Assembly (NCBI GenBank): GCA_022496805.1
Contig: CM040087.1
Coordinates: 8,196,001 to 8,260,000, forward strand
Origin: Pohlia nutans
Taxonomy: Eukaryota; Streptophyta; Bryopsida; Bryales; Mniaceae
DNA: 64,000 nucleotides
Direction: 5' to 3'
Position 1 is the first letter of the stretch; the number at the start of each line of letters is the position of its first letter. The notes beneath the pieces were generated by a model. The model made no database searches. It worked only from the letters and a program-made list of their open reading frames with translations, and was not told the DNA's origin. Made by a program: the position numbers and the translations under genes. This document shows positions 36,426 to 50,009 of this stretch, one piece after another.

Positions 36426-38318
36426 AAGATAGATAGAAACACCAGCCCTATTACAGGGCCAGCGTGAATAAAGTGTCCGTTCGTAATGTCAATGATCTGA
36501 TGCCCACCGGACAAAGGGACATTGGAACAATACTACTCTCCCCTTTTGAGGATGGACACTATAGTAACCTAAGCACAGTAACAATAACAGTAAATAAAGA
36601 AGTTTGAAGTAATGGTGATTGGGTGCGAGGTTGTATAAAGGTGTGTTTTAGCTGAGTGTTATCACCAAGTCATGAGTTCTTTGGTTGGTTGGTGAAGGGC
36701 GTTGTATCCCATTTATGTGGTCCGAGTTCGAAACCAATTGGGCTCGTTTGAGCAGTGGTGCGATACACATGGCTTGGTGCTGCTAGTGAGTTATCATGGC
36801 AGGAAAGTTGTACCAACCAACCGGCCCTACCTATCCCTGAGACAAGTTGAGCTAATTGATTTGAAAGAGTGGCTAGCAGTGGTTTTCACCACTACCCCCC
36901 CTCTTTTAATGTACTACGTCTGTTGGTATTGGTTGATTATTCTCTATACGTTTTTTGTGTAAAAGGATTGATCCAGCATATTGTATGGCAATGGTGTTTA
37001 TTGCTTCGAATGTGTGTTTTATGGAAGTTTCGCAAATGTTGAATTTTGTTTCTAGTTGTTTCATTGAGGGGACGTGTGTGGTTCCTGTGGCTCCAGCTGT
37101 GATAAATATAATGGGATCTACTTTCCAACCTTGTTGTATGATGTTATTAATGAGAGGTTGGTATTTTACAATTTTTCTGCCAATTGTTTCTGGTGAAAAT
37201 CTGTCGTTTGTGTATATGAATTCTATGAATTGTATGGTTAGGTTATCATCGGGGTTTAGAAGGGGTGGACTTTGGTATGGGAGGCCTTTAATGCATAATA
37301 TACCTGGTTTGAATCTGGCATTGCATTGACATCTTCGTTGATCACAAGTACATGGTAATAACCATGGAGGGACTGTGTTTTCTTGTGGGTTGTTGTTGAA
37401 CGTGCCCGCATTCATGAGAGTGTAGCATCTGGATTTATTTGAGGATAGTATTAATTTTCTTATTTCCCACACCGCTTTGTTGTGTCTTTTGGTTCTTAGT
37501 GCGTGTATATGGTGTTGTTTGGATAGTAAAAGTATATGTAGCCATGTATCTGGATCTTGTGAGTGACATGTTTTTGAGGGGAATCTTTGTATGCCAAAAA
37601 TTAATTGCTTTCTGGCGTTACCTATGTATTGACCAGTTCGAAATTTTAGTATGCTTGTTTTTTGTGCGTCTGTTATTTCTGGGTTATTCCAGAAGTCATT
37701 GGACATTTCGTTATCTATTATGGAGTTTGTTGTCCATTTGTTGATGTTGGGGAAGTCTTCTGCCAGTATTTCTAGGTTATTTACACGGTCATATTTTTTT
37801 ATGTATTCTTCCAAACATCTAACTGGGCCTTTGTCTGGTCGTTTGATACGACCGGGCCATGTCTCTTTTTGGAAGTAGTAAGGTGTGGTATGTGCAAATT
37901 TGTACGGATTTGCTGCTTTTTAATAGCCTCTTTTCATGGTACCTTCTTTTGCGAGTTGATCTGCATGTTCATTTCTGTTGATTTTAGGGTGTGCTTTTAC
38001 TTTGTATATTGTGGTGGGTTGTGTTCGCTTTTTTAGTATTTCTACCATTTCTTATAATATGGTTTTATCAGCGTGGTTATTTTATTGGGTTGGGTGTTTT
38101 AGTTGTGTGTTTAGAATGTGTATACAGTTGAGGCAGTCTGTAAAGATATGTGCAGGTTTGTTTATGTATTTAGTGGTTATCAATGAAAGTGTTTCATGTA
38201 TGGCCATTAGTTCTGCTCTAAAGCATGTTTGTAGTCTAGGCAGTCTTTTTGATCTTTGTACGTCTGGCTTAGATGGGTTGTATATTCCATATCCTGCTTT
38301 TTCTTTTTTCCAATGGCC
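36426..38318 (-). mobile_element. Antisense 5'-truncated LINE copy with 10-bp TSD
   Basis: On the minus strand this runs from within RNase H (YGIYNPSKPDVQ) through the finger and ORF2 C-terminus to the 3' UTR and a TCTATCTATCTT tail. The open part 37814-36906 encodes the C-terminal domain (LEILAEDFPNINKW...). The duplication AGTCTAAACC flanks it at 36416-36425 and 38319-38328. Deleting the insert restores the LINE A leader frame (SRSLNLPNNPS). Upstream in-frame stops show that this copy is dead too. It is closer to LINE B than to A. Confidence 0.92.
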
Positions 38319-38585
38319 AGTCTAAACCTACCAAATAACCCCTCAATCTCACAAAATATAAAAACCAGTACCAAAAATCATAAAATAAAAGACAAACAAT
38401 CCCCTGAATACACACAATTAAAAAATAACAAACCAAAAAGCAACAACACAACACTCAGTGGACTCGGCCTACCGGCCTTGTCTAAAACAAGAATAGAACA
38501 AAATCATTCCCCATACCCTCAAAAAATCCCAATATTATCCCAAAAATTACAAAAAAATAATAACCACAAAAAACTCTTAAAAAGT

Positions 38586-38612
38586 GGTGATGTAGAACAA
38601 AACCCAGGCCCC
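38586..38612 (+). other. 2A ribosome-skipping motif in LINE A ORF2
   Basis: Codons read G-D-V-E-Q-N-P-G-P, followed by an ATG codon. This fits the 2A consensus D-(V/I)-E-x-N-P-G-P, at which the ribosome fails to form the Gly-Pro bond, separating upstream and downstream products. The upstream residues are KKLLKS. Confidence 0.9.
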
Positions 38613-38826
38613 ATGTCTAACCTCCTAGAACAGCACCCACCAACCCACAAACACCGATGTAAGCTTTACTTTATTCCTTGCACAATTAAATTTCAACCAG
38701 AATACCATCACTTAGCCAAAAAATTTGCTCCTATATTCAAGCCCACACACCCTAACCACAAAGACACCATCTCAGACTACCCACACTTATCCAAATATCT
38801 TATTCAACATCAACATCACCCCCACC

Positions 38827-40016
38827 CTCGGGGGGTGCACCTTTCATTAAAACCTAGAATCACGTGCGTTCGCTGCATGCTCTAAAAACCCCCTATATAC
38901 AAGTTTTTTTTTTGTGAAATGAAGTAATACACATACAATTACAACAATAAATATACAAGTGACAATATGTATACACAAAAAAACATTCATTCATATATAG
39001 TCATTAACATAAGTATACAAATATACTTTTGAACAAAAAACAACCCCACATTATGTATAACAAAATATTCTAACTTTCATCAGAAAAGTCGTTGAAAACT
39101 TTTTCATTTCCTGGATGTAACTCATAAACATTTGATTCAGCAATATATGTCATTGTAGCCAATGCAATTAGTCCCTAAGTCTACCATCAAATGATCAGTA
39201 AGATCATATGTGCACTTCTTATTAGCCCTTTTTGATACCAACATAAACCAATCTCCACGTTTGATGGACGGTCCATCAAGTCAATTGGATCCCTATACTG
39301 CATCCAACGATTACCAAACTTCCTCCGCATCCTATAAACTCTCCCAACAAACCAAACCTTAACTCTAGTAGATTTTTTTTGGCCTATCTCATTTTTTCAC
39401 AGTTTTAGCTTCAGGTATGTTCAAAAAACACACAACAGTCACAACCAAGCTTTAATAAAGTATCATGGTTTCCGGCACTAAGGAGTTTAGGCTTCATATA
39501 CAATATGCCAGCCTTAATTCGAGTCAACCGGTCTTTAAACAAAGAAGAATTGCCATTCAATTGACTAACAAGTGTACTTTTAAAAATTCTAAATTCCCCT
39601 ACCATTACATAAGCCACAGCTGACAAACGAGCGCTCAGGCAAGTGAGAGAGCGGCGGCCGACCACAAGAGAAAACAAAAACCTAAGATGGGAGGAAAAAG
39701 AGCTCAACGAATCGTCCTAAAAGGCTAAAACCCTAATATTGCCTTTTTGCCCGATAGTACCCTCATACTTGTACATCGCTAATGAAACTCGTTCATCCTA
39801 GTTTCATCCAATATGAAAACTTATGTTATGTAGTATGGTAACGCTACCATACAAGTACAACTGATGTATACTTTTTAAAGGCCCTCCATATATGAACGTA
39901 ATTACAAGATATAATATGTATACCATATGTATACGTAATACGGCAAAGTTCAAATCAATGCCCCTCCTGTGCACTCACGTATACTCGTACATGTTTAGTA
40001 CAGTGCACCCCCCGAG
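38827..40016. mobile_element. 1.19-kb member of the CTCGGGGGGTGCA family in LINE A ORF2
   Basis: The ends are CTCGGGGGGTGCAC and (reversed right) identical over 14 bases. The 8-bp duplication CCCCCACC is at 38819-38826 and 40017-40024. The termini match the 271-bp MITEs, but the middle (about 38930-39890) is longer. It contains a minus-strand ORF of 98 codons (39707-39411) that I cannot identify. It may be a deletion derivative of the parent transposon or have captured host DNA. Confidence 0.93.
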
Positions 40017-43000
40017 CCCCCACCACGCATCTTATATGCCCTTATCACAACAATTAGCCCTTCACCTCACATATGCGACTCATATCTAATACAAACTCCT
40101 GACCCAGACTGGACCACAATTCTCCTCAATCGAATGACCCAACTTCCCAACCCCCCAGAACAACATATTAAAAATCCACACCCATATGTACAATTCATCC
40201 ACAACAACCCTCAATACAAAAATCCCCCAAATTCCATTCATTCGGAACTCTACCAATTTATCAGTCAAAACTCCATACTGCCCTTCTTACAAAGTCTACA
40301 AAACAAATTCCCATTTTTACCTAATATTCTACTACAAGAAGCACTAAAATGTAAAGATCCAATACCAGAATACTCCCATCCCCCACCACTACCCCTCTCA
40401 ATAAACTCAACCCCCCCTACAACACCAAGCTTAACACACTACTCTCATTTAATAACATGGAACACATCCTCACTCAACACTGCACTCCCCAATATTAATC
40501 AATTAATTACCAACTCAGAACGACACCCTGCAATTGTCACAATTCAAGAAACTAAACTAACTACCACTAAATCCACAAAATACTTACAAAATCTATTTCC
40601 ACACTATAAACTTATTTTTAACAACACACATGCCCTCACTAGATGCATACAACAAAGAATGCCTTACAAACCTGCCAAAGGAGGCTTGCTAACCTTCATC
40701 CACCATAAATACTCCTTTCCAGACAACGTCTTCAAAATCCCAACCCCACTAGCAATATCCCCATATTTACAAATTATCAAACTAAAAAATCAACCTCTTC
40801 AACCTTGGCTTATACTGCACATATACATGCATACACACATAGAAGATGTACAACTCATACCTCTCATCAAACAAACTATAAGTCAACAAATAACAAACCA
40901 CCCGAATCATACCTACATACTATGCGGCGATTTTAACAGAGACATTGCCTTAATCGGAAGGAAAAATGAAAACACTACCACACCTCCGCAACCACAAGAG
41001 CTCGAATGGAGAGAATTTACAAATAGCCTACAATTAACATACATCCCTACCAACAACTCATTTTCACAACAAGGAGGCCCAAATTTTAGTCAAACCAGCC
41101 TTATTGATGGATACTACATTAAAACATCCAATAATAATCTATATACTTCCTCTATAAATAACAATCATACTTCAAACTCTAACCACTCACCAGTCATACT
41201 CTCTATCCCACCCAACACACTTATTGCACGACCTATCCCCCCTAAAAAGGACCCTCTACCCAGGCTCTTTAATCCCATCCCACCAGCCAATATAGAACAA
41301 TTCAAAACAGCATTCTATGAAGACAATGCTCCTCAAATTAACGAACTCACTACTCTTCTTTCACACGACCACATAAAAAATCAACAATGGCAACACGCAT
41401 GCCAAACCCTGGACCACATCATACAACAAATTTCTGACAAAATATACCAAACATGTAGTGCTCCACCTTTACCACCTCTCACAAACCGCACATCCCAACA
41501 AGGCGGTTTTTTACCTCAAAAATTACAAAAAACATGGAAAACCATCTCTCTACATACCTCCTCCTCCGTAAAACAATACATATAATAAACCAAGATCCCA
41601 ACTGGCAAATGCATCCAATTTTACACAATCTCTCCACACACCCCTATGCCAAAATACCACCACCACCGCCATATAACACTGATCCACAACAATGGATTAA
41701 CACATTAGTAGACCTTGCCAAAACGGCAAAAACTCAAGCCAAAAAAATCACCACCAAATACACCCAATTATGCATAAAAAAGCCATCTCTAAATACAGAA
41801 AAATCTATGACAAAAGCCCAAAAAAAAAAAAAAAAGTATTCAAAAACTAGGAAACACCTCCCCTCGACTGCATAGCTGATAGAAACAACAATCTTCTCAC
41901 TAACCCCGAAAACATAGCCAACAAAATACATATTCAACAATCCCTCTCCAATCGCCCCACAGTTCCCACTTGTTACTACTAACCAGAACACACCTCTCAT
42001 TGCACATTTAGTGTCAGACAATATCCCTGGCATGACCTTGATGGCTTCATTATCGAAAAATGAGGCAACTCACTACAACCATTATATGAACACTTTGTCC
42101 AAGAAACATATGACATTTGCCTAAAAACTTAGCAAACAATAAAACACCTGGCCCAGATAAAATTCCAAACACAATCCTTAAAAACATGCTTGAAAGCTTC
42201 TACATACTACTTTTCCTTTTCTTCTTACACTGCTATAAACAAAAACAAATCCCAACCTCTTGGAAAATCAGCCACACTATACTAATCTACAAAAAGGAGA
42301 CCCCTTTCAACTCCCCAACCATCGACCTATTGCACTAGCAAATACCATATACAAACTCTTCACCAACACTCTTACACTAATCCTCTCTGCATATGGAGAA
42401 AAACACCAAATCTTACATGACAGCCATGAAGGCTTTCGGGCAGAACGTAGTACATCTAGACAACTACAAATCCTTATTGCAGCTCTGGAAGACGCTAGAT
42501 TTACAAACCAAGATGTATTTTTACTATATATAGACTTTAAAAATGCATTTGGCTCACTAGATCATCCTCGACTATTAGCCATAATCAAAGATTTAGGTTA
42601 CCCCGCAGACTCAGTTGACTCAATAGAAAACATATACTCCAACTTCCACACCATAATCACAGGAGAACATTTTGGACAAACTAATCCCATACCAATTCAA
42701 TGCGGCACCATTCAAGGAGACACCCTAAGTCCATATTTATTTATAATATTCCTTGAACTACTACTAAGATGGCTCCAAAGAGGCCCACACGGATATACCT
42801 TTGGAACATCAAACCTCACTATCAGCTCTGTAGCATATGCAGACGACCTTGCCGCAATCTCCAATAACCTTCAGTCCCTCCAAACACAACTTACAAAATT
42901 AGGCAAATACTGTGTATGGGTTGGCATGGATGTTGGAGTATCTAAATGTGCCATTACAGGCTGTCCTAACAAATCTAAAACCAACCCCAACAAATTTAAA

Positions 43001-46000
43001 CAAATCATAAAAAACCATAACATCAATTGTCGTAATCAACCAATCCCCATTCTCCACCAACACGAACCATACGTATATCTTGGCATACAATTAGTACCCT
43101 CCTTAAAATGGAACATCCAAACACACATTGCCACAAAAAAACTCACAGAACAATGTCAACAACTAGCACAATGCCCGGCCACAATCAAATAAAGAATAAG
43201 CATGGTAGACACAGTGATACAAGCGGGAATCGCTTACAGCTTCTATGTAGTTCCATACTCACTACCAACATTCAATAAAAAAGCTAGACAAAAAAATCAT
43301 AGGCATCCAAAAAACCATTTGTGGACTCTCAAAATGCACAGCCAATGTCATTGCACAACTACCCCTTGACCTCTCTGGCATGGACTCGAAGCCTTCTCCC
43401 TCAAAAATGCATATTTAAGATGTATTGGTGAACAACTCAGAAACGCATTAAATGACCCAGGCAGATTAGGAACAATCTAGAAAGGCCTCACCCAACACAT
43501 TCTCTCCAAATGCGGTGGCGCAAAAGATATTCCCCGCATCAAACCTCAAGATTGCATCCGCTCCCCTATCACTGGCACACTTTACCTCCTTAAAACAGGT
43601 GGAAACATACACCTCAAAAGCACCCTTGATAATTTCCAACTCCATGCAACACAACTTGAAACACAATGGTTGCTCCAAGCCATGATAGAACTCCCGGACC
43701 TCAACCCCACATTATCTCTTAAACTCTTACACAAACTACTACAAAACAGTATCTCTGAAATCAAACATATCACCCTCTCTAATGGCACTACTCTCATGTC
43801 CCCAGAAGACTTTAAACACTACTACCAACCTCCCTCCAAACTAGAAAAAAGTGCTTTACACATAGCTATGCAACTTTTTTGCTACCGCAGCTGCTCTCCA
43901 GACTGCCCACCCCAATGCCCCACACACCCCCCAATCCGCACACTCCAAACTCGATACATATCAGACAACCAAACCATTACCCCTCGACACCAAACAACCC
44001 CAAATCTAGCTATCATCCCACGAATACCACCACTACTAAACCCACCAATCATAATCAGAAATAATCCATTACAATACCCCATCCACACTATTATATCCCA
44101 CAAAACAGTTACAACAAAAGACACAAATAATATCTCCAAGACATACATAACCTATCTATGCCAATGGATCACACCAAAAATCTACTTCTCTCCGGTACAA
44201 CTGAGAGACCCGCGTTTCATACCCCCTTCCATATACATTCCACATGCACATATATTAATTCGTGAACACAACCCTGACAAAGATATACATACCACCAAAT
44301 CCACCATCCACATACAAAATGACCAAGCCCACATTTACGAAGACACATGTCGCTATCTCTTCACCATCCCTACTACACGCCTACAATGGTTATGGAAAAA
44401 ATACAATAAAACCATATTCACAAACCAAAACCTTGTCCCATCCCCACAATCATTTGAAACAGAAATTGCCTGGCTAGTCCAACGGTACAAATCCACATCC
44501 TCAAACAAAAAACCACGTAAACTTTCCCACCATACACTTCCTGCCTCTCTCTTAGACACACTCACCACTACCCTCAACATCACACACTCCTACTTCTCGT
44601 CACCACTCACGTGCTCTACCACAATATCACAATTCTACTCTCTATTTACACGAGACAAAATATTTGGTGCACTAGGCACAACTTTCCAATATAAATGGAA
44701 AGGAATTGGATATGCACACCCCAACACTGAAGAACTTGCTCAACAAACAATACAATGGGCCAAATTAGCAGCTAAACATGATCCCCACACCGTCACTATA
44801 CTCACCATATCAGATATTAACTGGTACCATAACTCTTTTCCATATTTAGGACCATTCCCCGACACTCATGTCATCACCCACTTTGCTGCCGACACTCTCA
44901 CTTATGATGAACCAACACTTCCACCCAGGTAAAAACCATCCTCCGAACCGCTTGCCATCCATATTTTGTGTATCCACCACCACAATCACCCAATATACAC
45001 TAATACCCAAATTTACAAACTCAAACTCCAAATTGAAACACTCTGTATTCCACATTACCACACACAAACAGATTCACAAACACCCCTGAACACACTAGTC
45101 AATAAAAGCACCCACTGGAACACACTCATATATCCATCTGACTACATCCCCCGAATAATACAAACACCTTTGCTACCATACTTCTCAACAAATATACAAC
45201 TACGCTTCCCACCCTCATACAATTACTATACGGATGGCTCTTTCTAACCTCCTCGTTTATATGAAGATGGATTTTGGATCTGAGAAAAAATAGGATATCG
45301 CATCTACTATGCCACTAAACAAGATATACAAATATCTAAACGCCTCCCTGGATTACAAACCTGCTTTCAAGCTGAACTCATGGCCATACACAAAACTCTT
45401 AAAATAATTACCACAAAATACCCCAATGAACCTGCCCACATATTCACAGATTGCCTTAATTGTCTATACCTCATTAACACATAGATCAAACATCCAACCT
45501 TACATAGAAATCACCCAGACCAAAACATCCTGGCCTCCATTGTCGACATGTTAATAAGCAGATCTCAACCAACCTCAATTAACAAAATCAAAGCACATGC
45601 CAACATATTTGGAAACGAACAAGTTGACAAACTAGCCAAAAATGGCACAAATAAAGAATATAAGTTTGCCACCAAACCCCGTGAATTTGCACACACAACC
45701 CCCTTTTATTACCAAAAGACACTTGGCCTAGCCCTGCCCATAGACCAAACAAAGGCCCAGTTAGATGTCTGGACACTTATATCACAAAACAAGATTGAAA
45801 AAAGAACCTAGAAATAATGGCTCAACGATTCCCAAACATTAATAAATGGACTACAAACCCAACCATAGACAATGACCTCTCTAACAAATTTTGGACTAAC
45901 CCCGCCATCACAGACTCACAAAAAACCACCATACTCGAATTCCGCACAGGACAATATATGGGGAATATATGCTAGAAAACAATTATTCTTTGGCATTGCA

Positions 46001-46506
46001 AGATCCCCCTCAAAAACATGCACCATCTGTAACTCTCAAGATACCGACACCTGGCTCCATGTGCTACTTAAATGCAACCAACATCATATCCACACCATTA
46101 GAACAAAAAGACACAACAAAGTTGTCTGGACACTTTGTAAACTACTCCTTTCCACCAAACAATCTAGATGTTATATACTTATGAATGCAGGAACATTTAA
46201 CAACAACTCCTCAGAAAATACAGTACCAAACTGGCTACTTCCATGTACATGCACAACCTAACGATGCCACTGTAATGCCCGACTCAAACCTGATTTACTA
46301 TGCATCAAAGGACTACCACACCAACATACTCCACCACTACAACCCTCGAATGAACTCACTATTCAATTTATCGAATTCACATATACAAATGACAGATTCT
46401 TGCCAAATACCATAACTAATAAAAAGGACAAATATCAACCTCTACTCAACGACATCACTGTACAAGGGTGGAAAGTTGACCCCCTAATAGTCATCACAGC
46501 TGGAGA

Positions 46507-48486
46507 GATGGCAGCAAGGACTTCGAGGAGCGGAGCTTTTGAGCTCCACGAGTAGAACCTCCATGCCTTAGTCGCTCACGCAGCCATGGCGCCTGCCCCT
46601 CACACGACACCCGTATACTCTTGGGTGTTCGGAACCCTGTTTATTGTTGTGGCACTAACCCGGCCACACTCCCCACATGTGACCCTTCTAGTATCCTCCT
46701 GCAACTTTGCAGGATACCCAATAGCTAGTGTGTTCGCCTCGATTAGCACCCCTAGAGACGTCACACAAACCCAGACGCCTAACTGGCTTAGCAACAGCAA
46801 GCACACAGAGTTCGTTGCTTACAAAGTTTCTAGTAGAAACAGTCATAGGAGGATACTTACTCACATGAGCGCTGCACGAGCAATGAAGAGCCGCTGCACG
46901 AGAGGTGAAGTTCACTACAGCAAGAGGCCGGACAACCTCCGTCATCGGCACCATGACGAGATCACACCAACTCATCACCTTAAACACGCACATACCCCTC
47001 TAACCTCAAGGACTCAACTCAAAATACACACGCACACACTCCGCCACTCTTCCAATACTAGCCATTTACATGTCAACTCTAATACCACCATTACCATACA
47101 CAAACATCCCCACACCTACGCACACACACTCCCCACACAATATACACAAAAAATTCGCACATCTTTATTTCATTCAAACCCATATACATCAAAAAGAGGG
47201 TGTACTAACCACCTTCGCACGTATCGCTCAAAACTATCACTACCCTACTCACCACAAGCACCAAACCCCTACATTAAGTACCCGACGCCTAAATCTGCAC
47301 AATCAAACTGCCTTGATAGTAAGCAGAAAACTACCAAAGGAAACACCTCAAAAACCTCCCACACTCGGTCGCCACTGCAACACCACACCAACGCGCTCCG
47401 CACACGATCTCCACGCCACACCAGCCAAAACCTTCACAGCCAACCCATACTCACGTCCACCTCCCACGGTGCAGCATCAGCCACTCAATCCACCTCCGAG
47501 CACCTCCTAATGCACTATTCAATACAACTTATACTCCCTCTACCACACACACAAACCCCAAAGTTCACCCCTACCCCCCCCCCATAATTCATTACACAAC
47601 CCACCGACTCCTCGGATTCCTCACTAAAAAAAGACTTTTCACTCAAAATGACGCACTCCCTCAAAAGTTCTGTCAATTACAGACAAACACTCACACCTGC
47701 ACGATCTACCAGAAAAACCACTATCCAAGCATCCATCGGCCAATCACTAGAATCCACCCACACCCGCACACACCCACGTCCCTGAACAGCTCGCAAAACT
47801 GCCACTGTCTCCCTTGGCACGCCGCCACTTACTTAATTATCCAACTGTACTCCCTAACCAAACGCTGCTACACCTGCAACTTAATAACTACACCGTGCTC
47901 CCTTAACCACACATTCGCCACGTCCCCCCTAAAGTTAAAAACGCTGTCAACCCACCTCAAAACTCAACGACAGCACCCTAACTACCCACACTCCCACCTA
48001 ACCCACTACCCACCCCCAATTAATTATTCGCTCATAATCACTCCTCAATATTCTATCATAACCCCTCAGCAACACTCACATATATACATAAGTTGCAAAA
48101 GACCCTCACTTCACACCTGCAACACCACTCACAAGGTACGCACCCCCTCACACTCTCTATCACTCATTGCTGTCCTTTCCCATTGTCTGCATTACTCACT
48201 CGCATTACAGAAAACTAACTCCTTCTTTGCCCACAGCTACATCCCAGCTCGCACCGCCACAACTCACAGAGACAAGATAGTCTTTTGAATCCCGCCGACC
48301 TGTCTACTCTCTGAAGTCCCAATGTGGCTCCAGCTCAAAGAAGAAAAGAATTACGATCAGGATGGAATCGCTCGCACTCCACACCTTTGCGCAACCACTA
48401 GATGACTCCGAAGAACTATCGCCATTCGAGATTTCTCAGAGGGCTGTAACCCACTGCCGGCCCTTCACGATACGGGAGACTACACC
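46507..48486 (+). other. LINE B 5' region, probable 5' UTR and promoter
   Basis: The first 400 bp are balanced in composition and hold an inverted word, GGAGC/TTTTGAGCTCC, near 46533-46550. From about 46980 to 48300 the sense strand is extremely poor in G and rich in C and A (CACACACAC runs), like the coding part. The ORFs at 46586-47587 look like compositional by-products. An internal promoter would be expected here, but none can be read directly. Confidence 0.5.
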
Positions 48487-50009
48487 ATGGACACAACGCC
48501 AAATCAGAAACCAAAGAGAAAACTGCAGCTCGCAGCCCACTCCGATGACGAAGACCCTATGCCACACCAAAACTCTCCACCATCTTCAGCATTTGCCTCA
48601 GATTCTCACCATAGCATCGCCTCAGCCAAACCCCCACCGACTACTCATGCTGTACCAACAGAGACCCCACCTCAGCACAATACATTGCTCCAGCATCTCA
48701 CCATCCAAGACGGCACAGTAGCAGAGACCACCAGAAATGGACCAGCACCGTCACAACACCCGCAAATGACTAATGCTGCACCCACACCTCCAACCGCGTC
48801 AAAACAAGGTGAACCCGACCAATTCTACCCTTTCTTGTGGTACTCTTACTCTGTGCATGAGTCCCTGAATTCGCTAGATAAACGAAGACCTAGACTCCCT
48901 TACTCAGAAAACTATCTAGCCATACAAGGAACACCGCCCTCAGAAATCCAAGAGTACCTAAACTGCCGCCATGCCTTCCCACATGTCCCGCAACTTCTCT
49001 ACCCAACCACTCGTCCAGATGGGATAGCAGGACAGTACTACCATCTAACACAACTACCCCAAGTCCTGTAGTGCTAGGTTAGAACTGATGAGAATTCCCC
49101 TTGCCAACAGATTCAGAGAACCTATTGCAGCCCTCGTCACTCAGTCTGGCTGGATGGGCTTCCTAAAACTTGACCTTCTAAATCCAGCCACAGATGGTAT
49201 CGCCTTGCTCAAGAGATACCGTATTTTCACCCTCCAACTTCAAAACGGGGAGTATGTAGTCGGTAAAGCCGAGAAAGGCTTTGAGTTCAACTCAACCGCC
49301 ATTAACCGCAGACTCAGATTACAAAGCCCGGCACTAGGCAATCTTACCTCTCGTCAACTTCTCGCTGAGCTTATCAAACTCGGTTACTCATCACGCAATA
49401 ACTTAGAGTTTACAGGAGTCTCTAAGAGGACAAAGGAACAAACCACAGCTGAAATCACAGTCGCAGCTGAAAACACCAAACTCTACCTTAGACAGCACCC
49501 CCTGCTCCTATACGGTGAGCGTATCCACATTTCTACTTCCCCTATCACACCCTCCCCAAACCCCAACAATAGTAACACACTTACCACCTCCCTCATAGTT
49601 AAGGGCTTGCCATTACGGTACTCACAACTGTAGGTCACCATTGCCATCCATAGACTCTTGGGAGCCAAAAACGTAGTCACGATTCACTACACCAACGCTG
49701 CTGAAGATGACCTAGGCCGCCACAAAGGATCAGCGGTACTCAACTGCCTGAACGCAGCAGTATACACGCATTGGAGCAACAAAATGGCTGTACCTCATTA
49801 ATCTACACACCACAATAATTGTTGACTCAGCAAACAAGGCCTCAATATGTCGACAAGATCACCTACTCCGCCAATTGCAGCACCTTACGACAGCGTCACA
49901 GGAGTACAATCGCCAGATCCTCGGCATCTCTTCGGCAATCATCCAAGGCCAAGACCCCAATCCAGAGGCCGCCATCGAAACCAACCAAGACACCATAGTA
50001 CATGACTAG
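48487..50009 (+). pseudogene. LINE B ORF1, RRM-like protein, broken
   Basis: The protein starts MDTTPNQKPKRKLQLA with a Pro/Thr/Ser-rich N-terminal 110 residues, then the conserved block shared with LINE A (YPFLWYSYSVHESLNSL...). A frameshift lies near 49070 between QVL and RLELMRIPLANRF. The RRM-like region (TTSLIVKGLPLRYSQ) meets a TAG at 49631 where LINE A has Gln, so CAG/CAA to TAG. Reading then continues in frame (VTIAIHRLLGAKNVV...AAVYTHWSNK). Part of the region between this and the coiled-coil tail is deleted relative to LINE A. Confidence 0.75.

Larger units (their letters stand above)
32400..46506 (+). mobile_element. LINE A: decayed non-LTR retrotransposon with four insertions
   Basis: The order is ORF1 (about 32545-35368), spacer, then ORF2 (35813-46506). 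Two DNA transposons lie in ORF1 and one in ORF2, and an antisense LINE lies in the ORF2 leader. Removing each insertion and one TSD copy restores colinearity with LINE B. The 5' boundary is uncertain because the first part of ORF1 is hard to align. At 46506 similarity to LINE B ORF2 stops about 60 codons before its end, exactly where LINE B's 5' region begins, so the missing 3' end of A may lie beyond the window. The sense strand is strikingly rich in A and C. Confidence 0.85.
35813..46506 (+). pseudogene. LINE A ORF2: leader-2A-endonuclease-RT-RNase H, broken
   Basis: The leader runs 35813-36425 and resumes at 38329. A 2A motif (GDVEQNPGP) is at 38586-38612. After the transposon at 38827-40016 come the APE endonuclease (WNTSSLN, IQETKL, GDFNRD, SLIDGYY), at about 40450-41200, and reverse transcriptase (GFRAERSTSRQL, YIDFKNAFGSLDHPRL, IQGDTLSPYLF, YADDLA) at 42117-43192. 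RNase H begins YTDGSF near 45225 (first catalytic Asp retained) and a finger CTICNSQDTDTWLHVLLKCNQHH is near 46020. Stops and frameshifts occur throughout, for example at 41980, 42061, 43190 and 45482. Nearly all domains remain alignable to LINE B. Confidence 0.88.

Noticed and set aside
36702..38325. Plus-strand ORFs at 36702-36962, 36955-37329, 37439-37744 and 37978-38325
   Set aside because: They are antisense to the recognisable LINE C-terminal domain on the minus strand.
46586..47587. 333-codon ORF in the LINE B 5' region
   Set aside because: The composition is G-poor and CA-rich like the surrounding DNA, there are no domain motifs, and it overlaps another long frame; it looks like a by-product of few stop codons.
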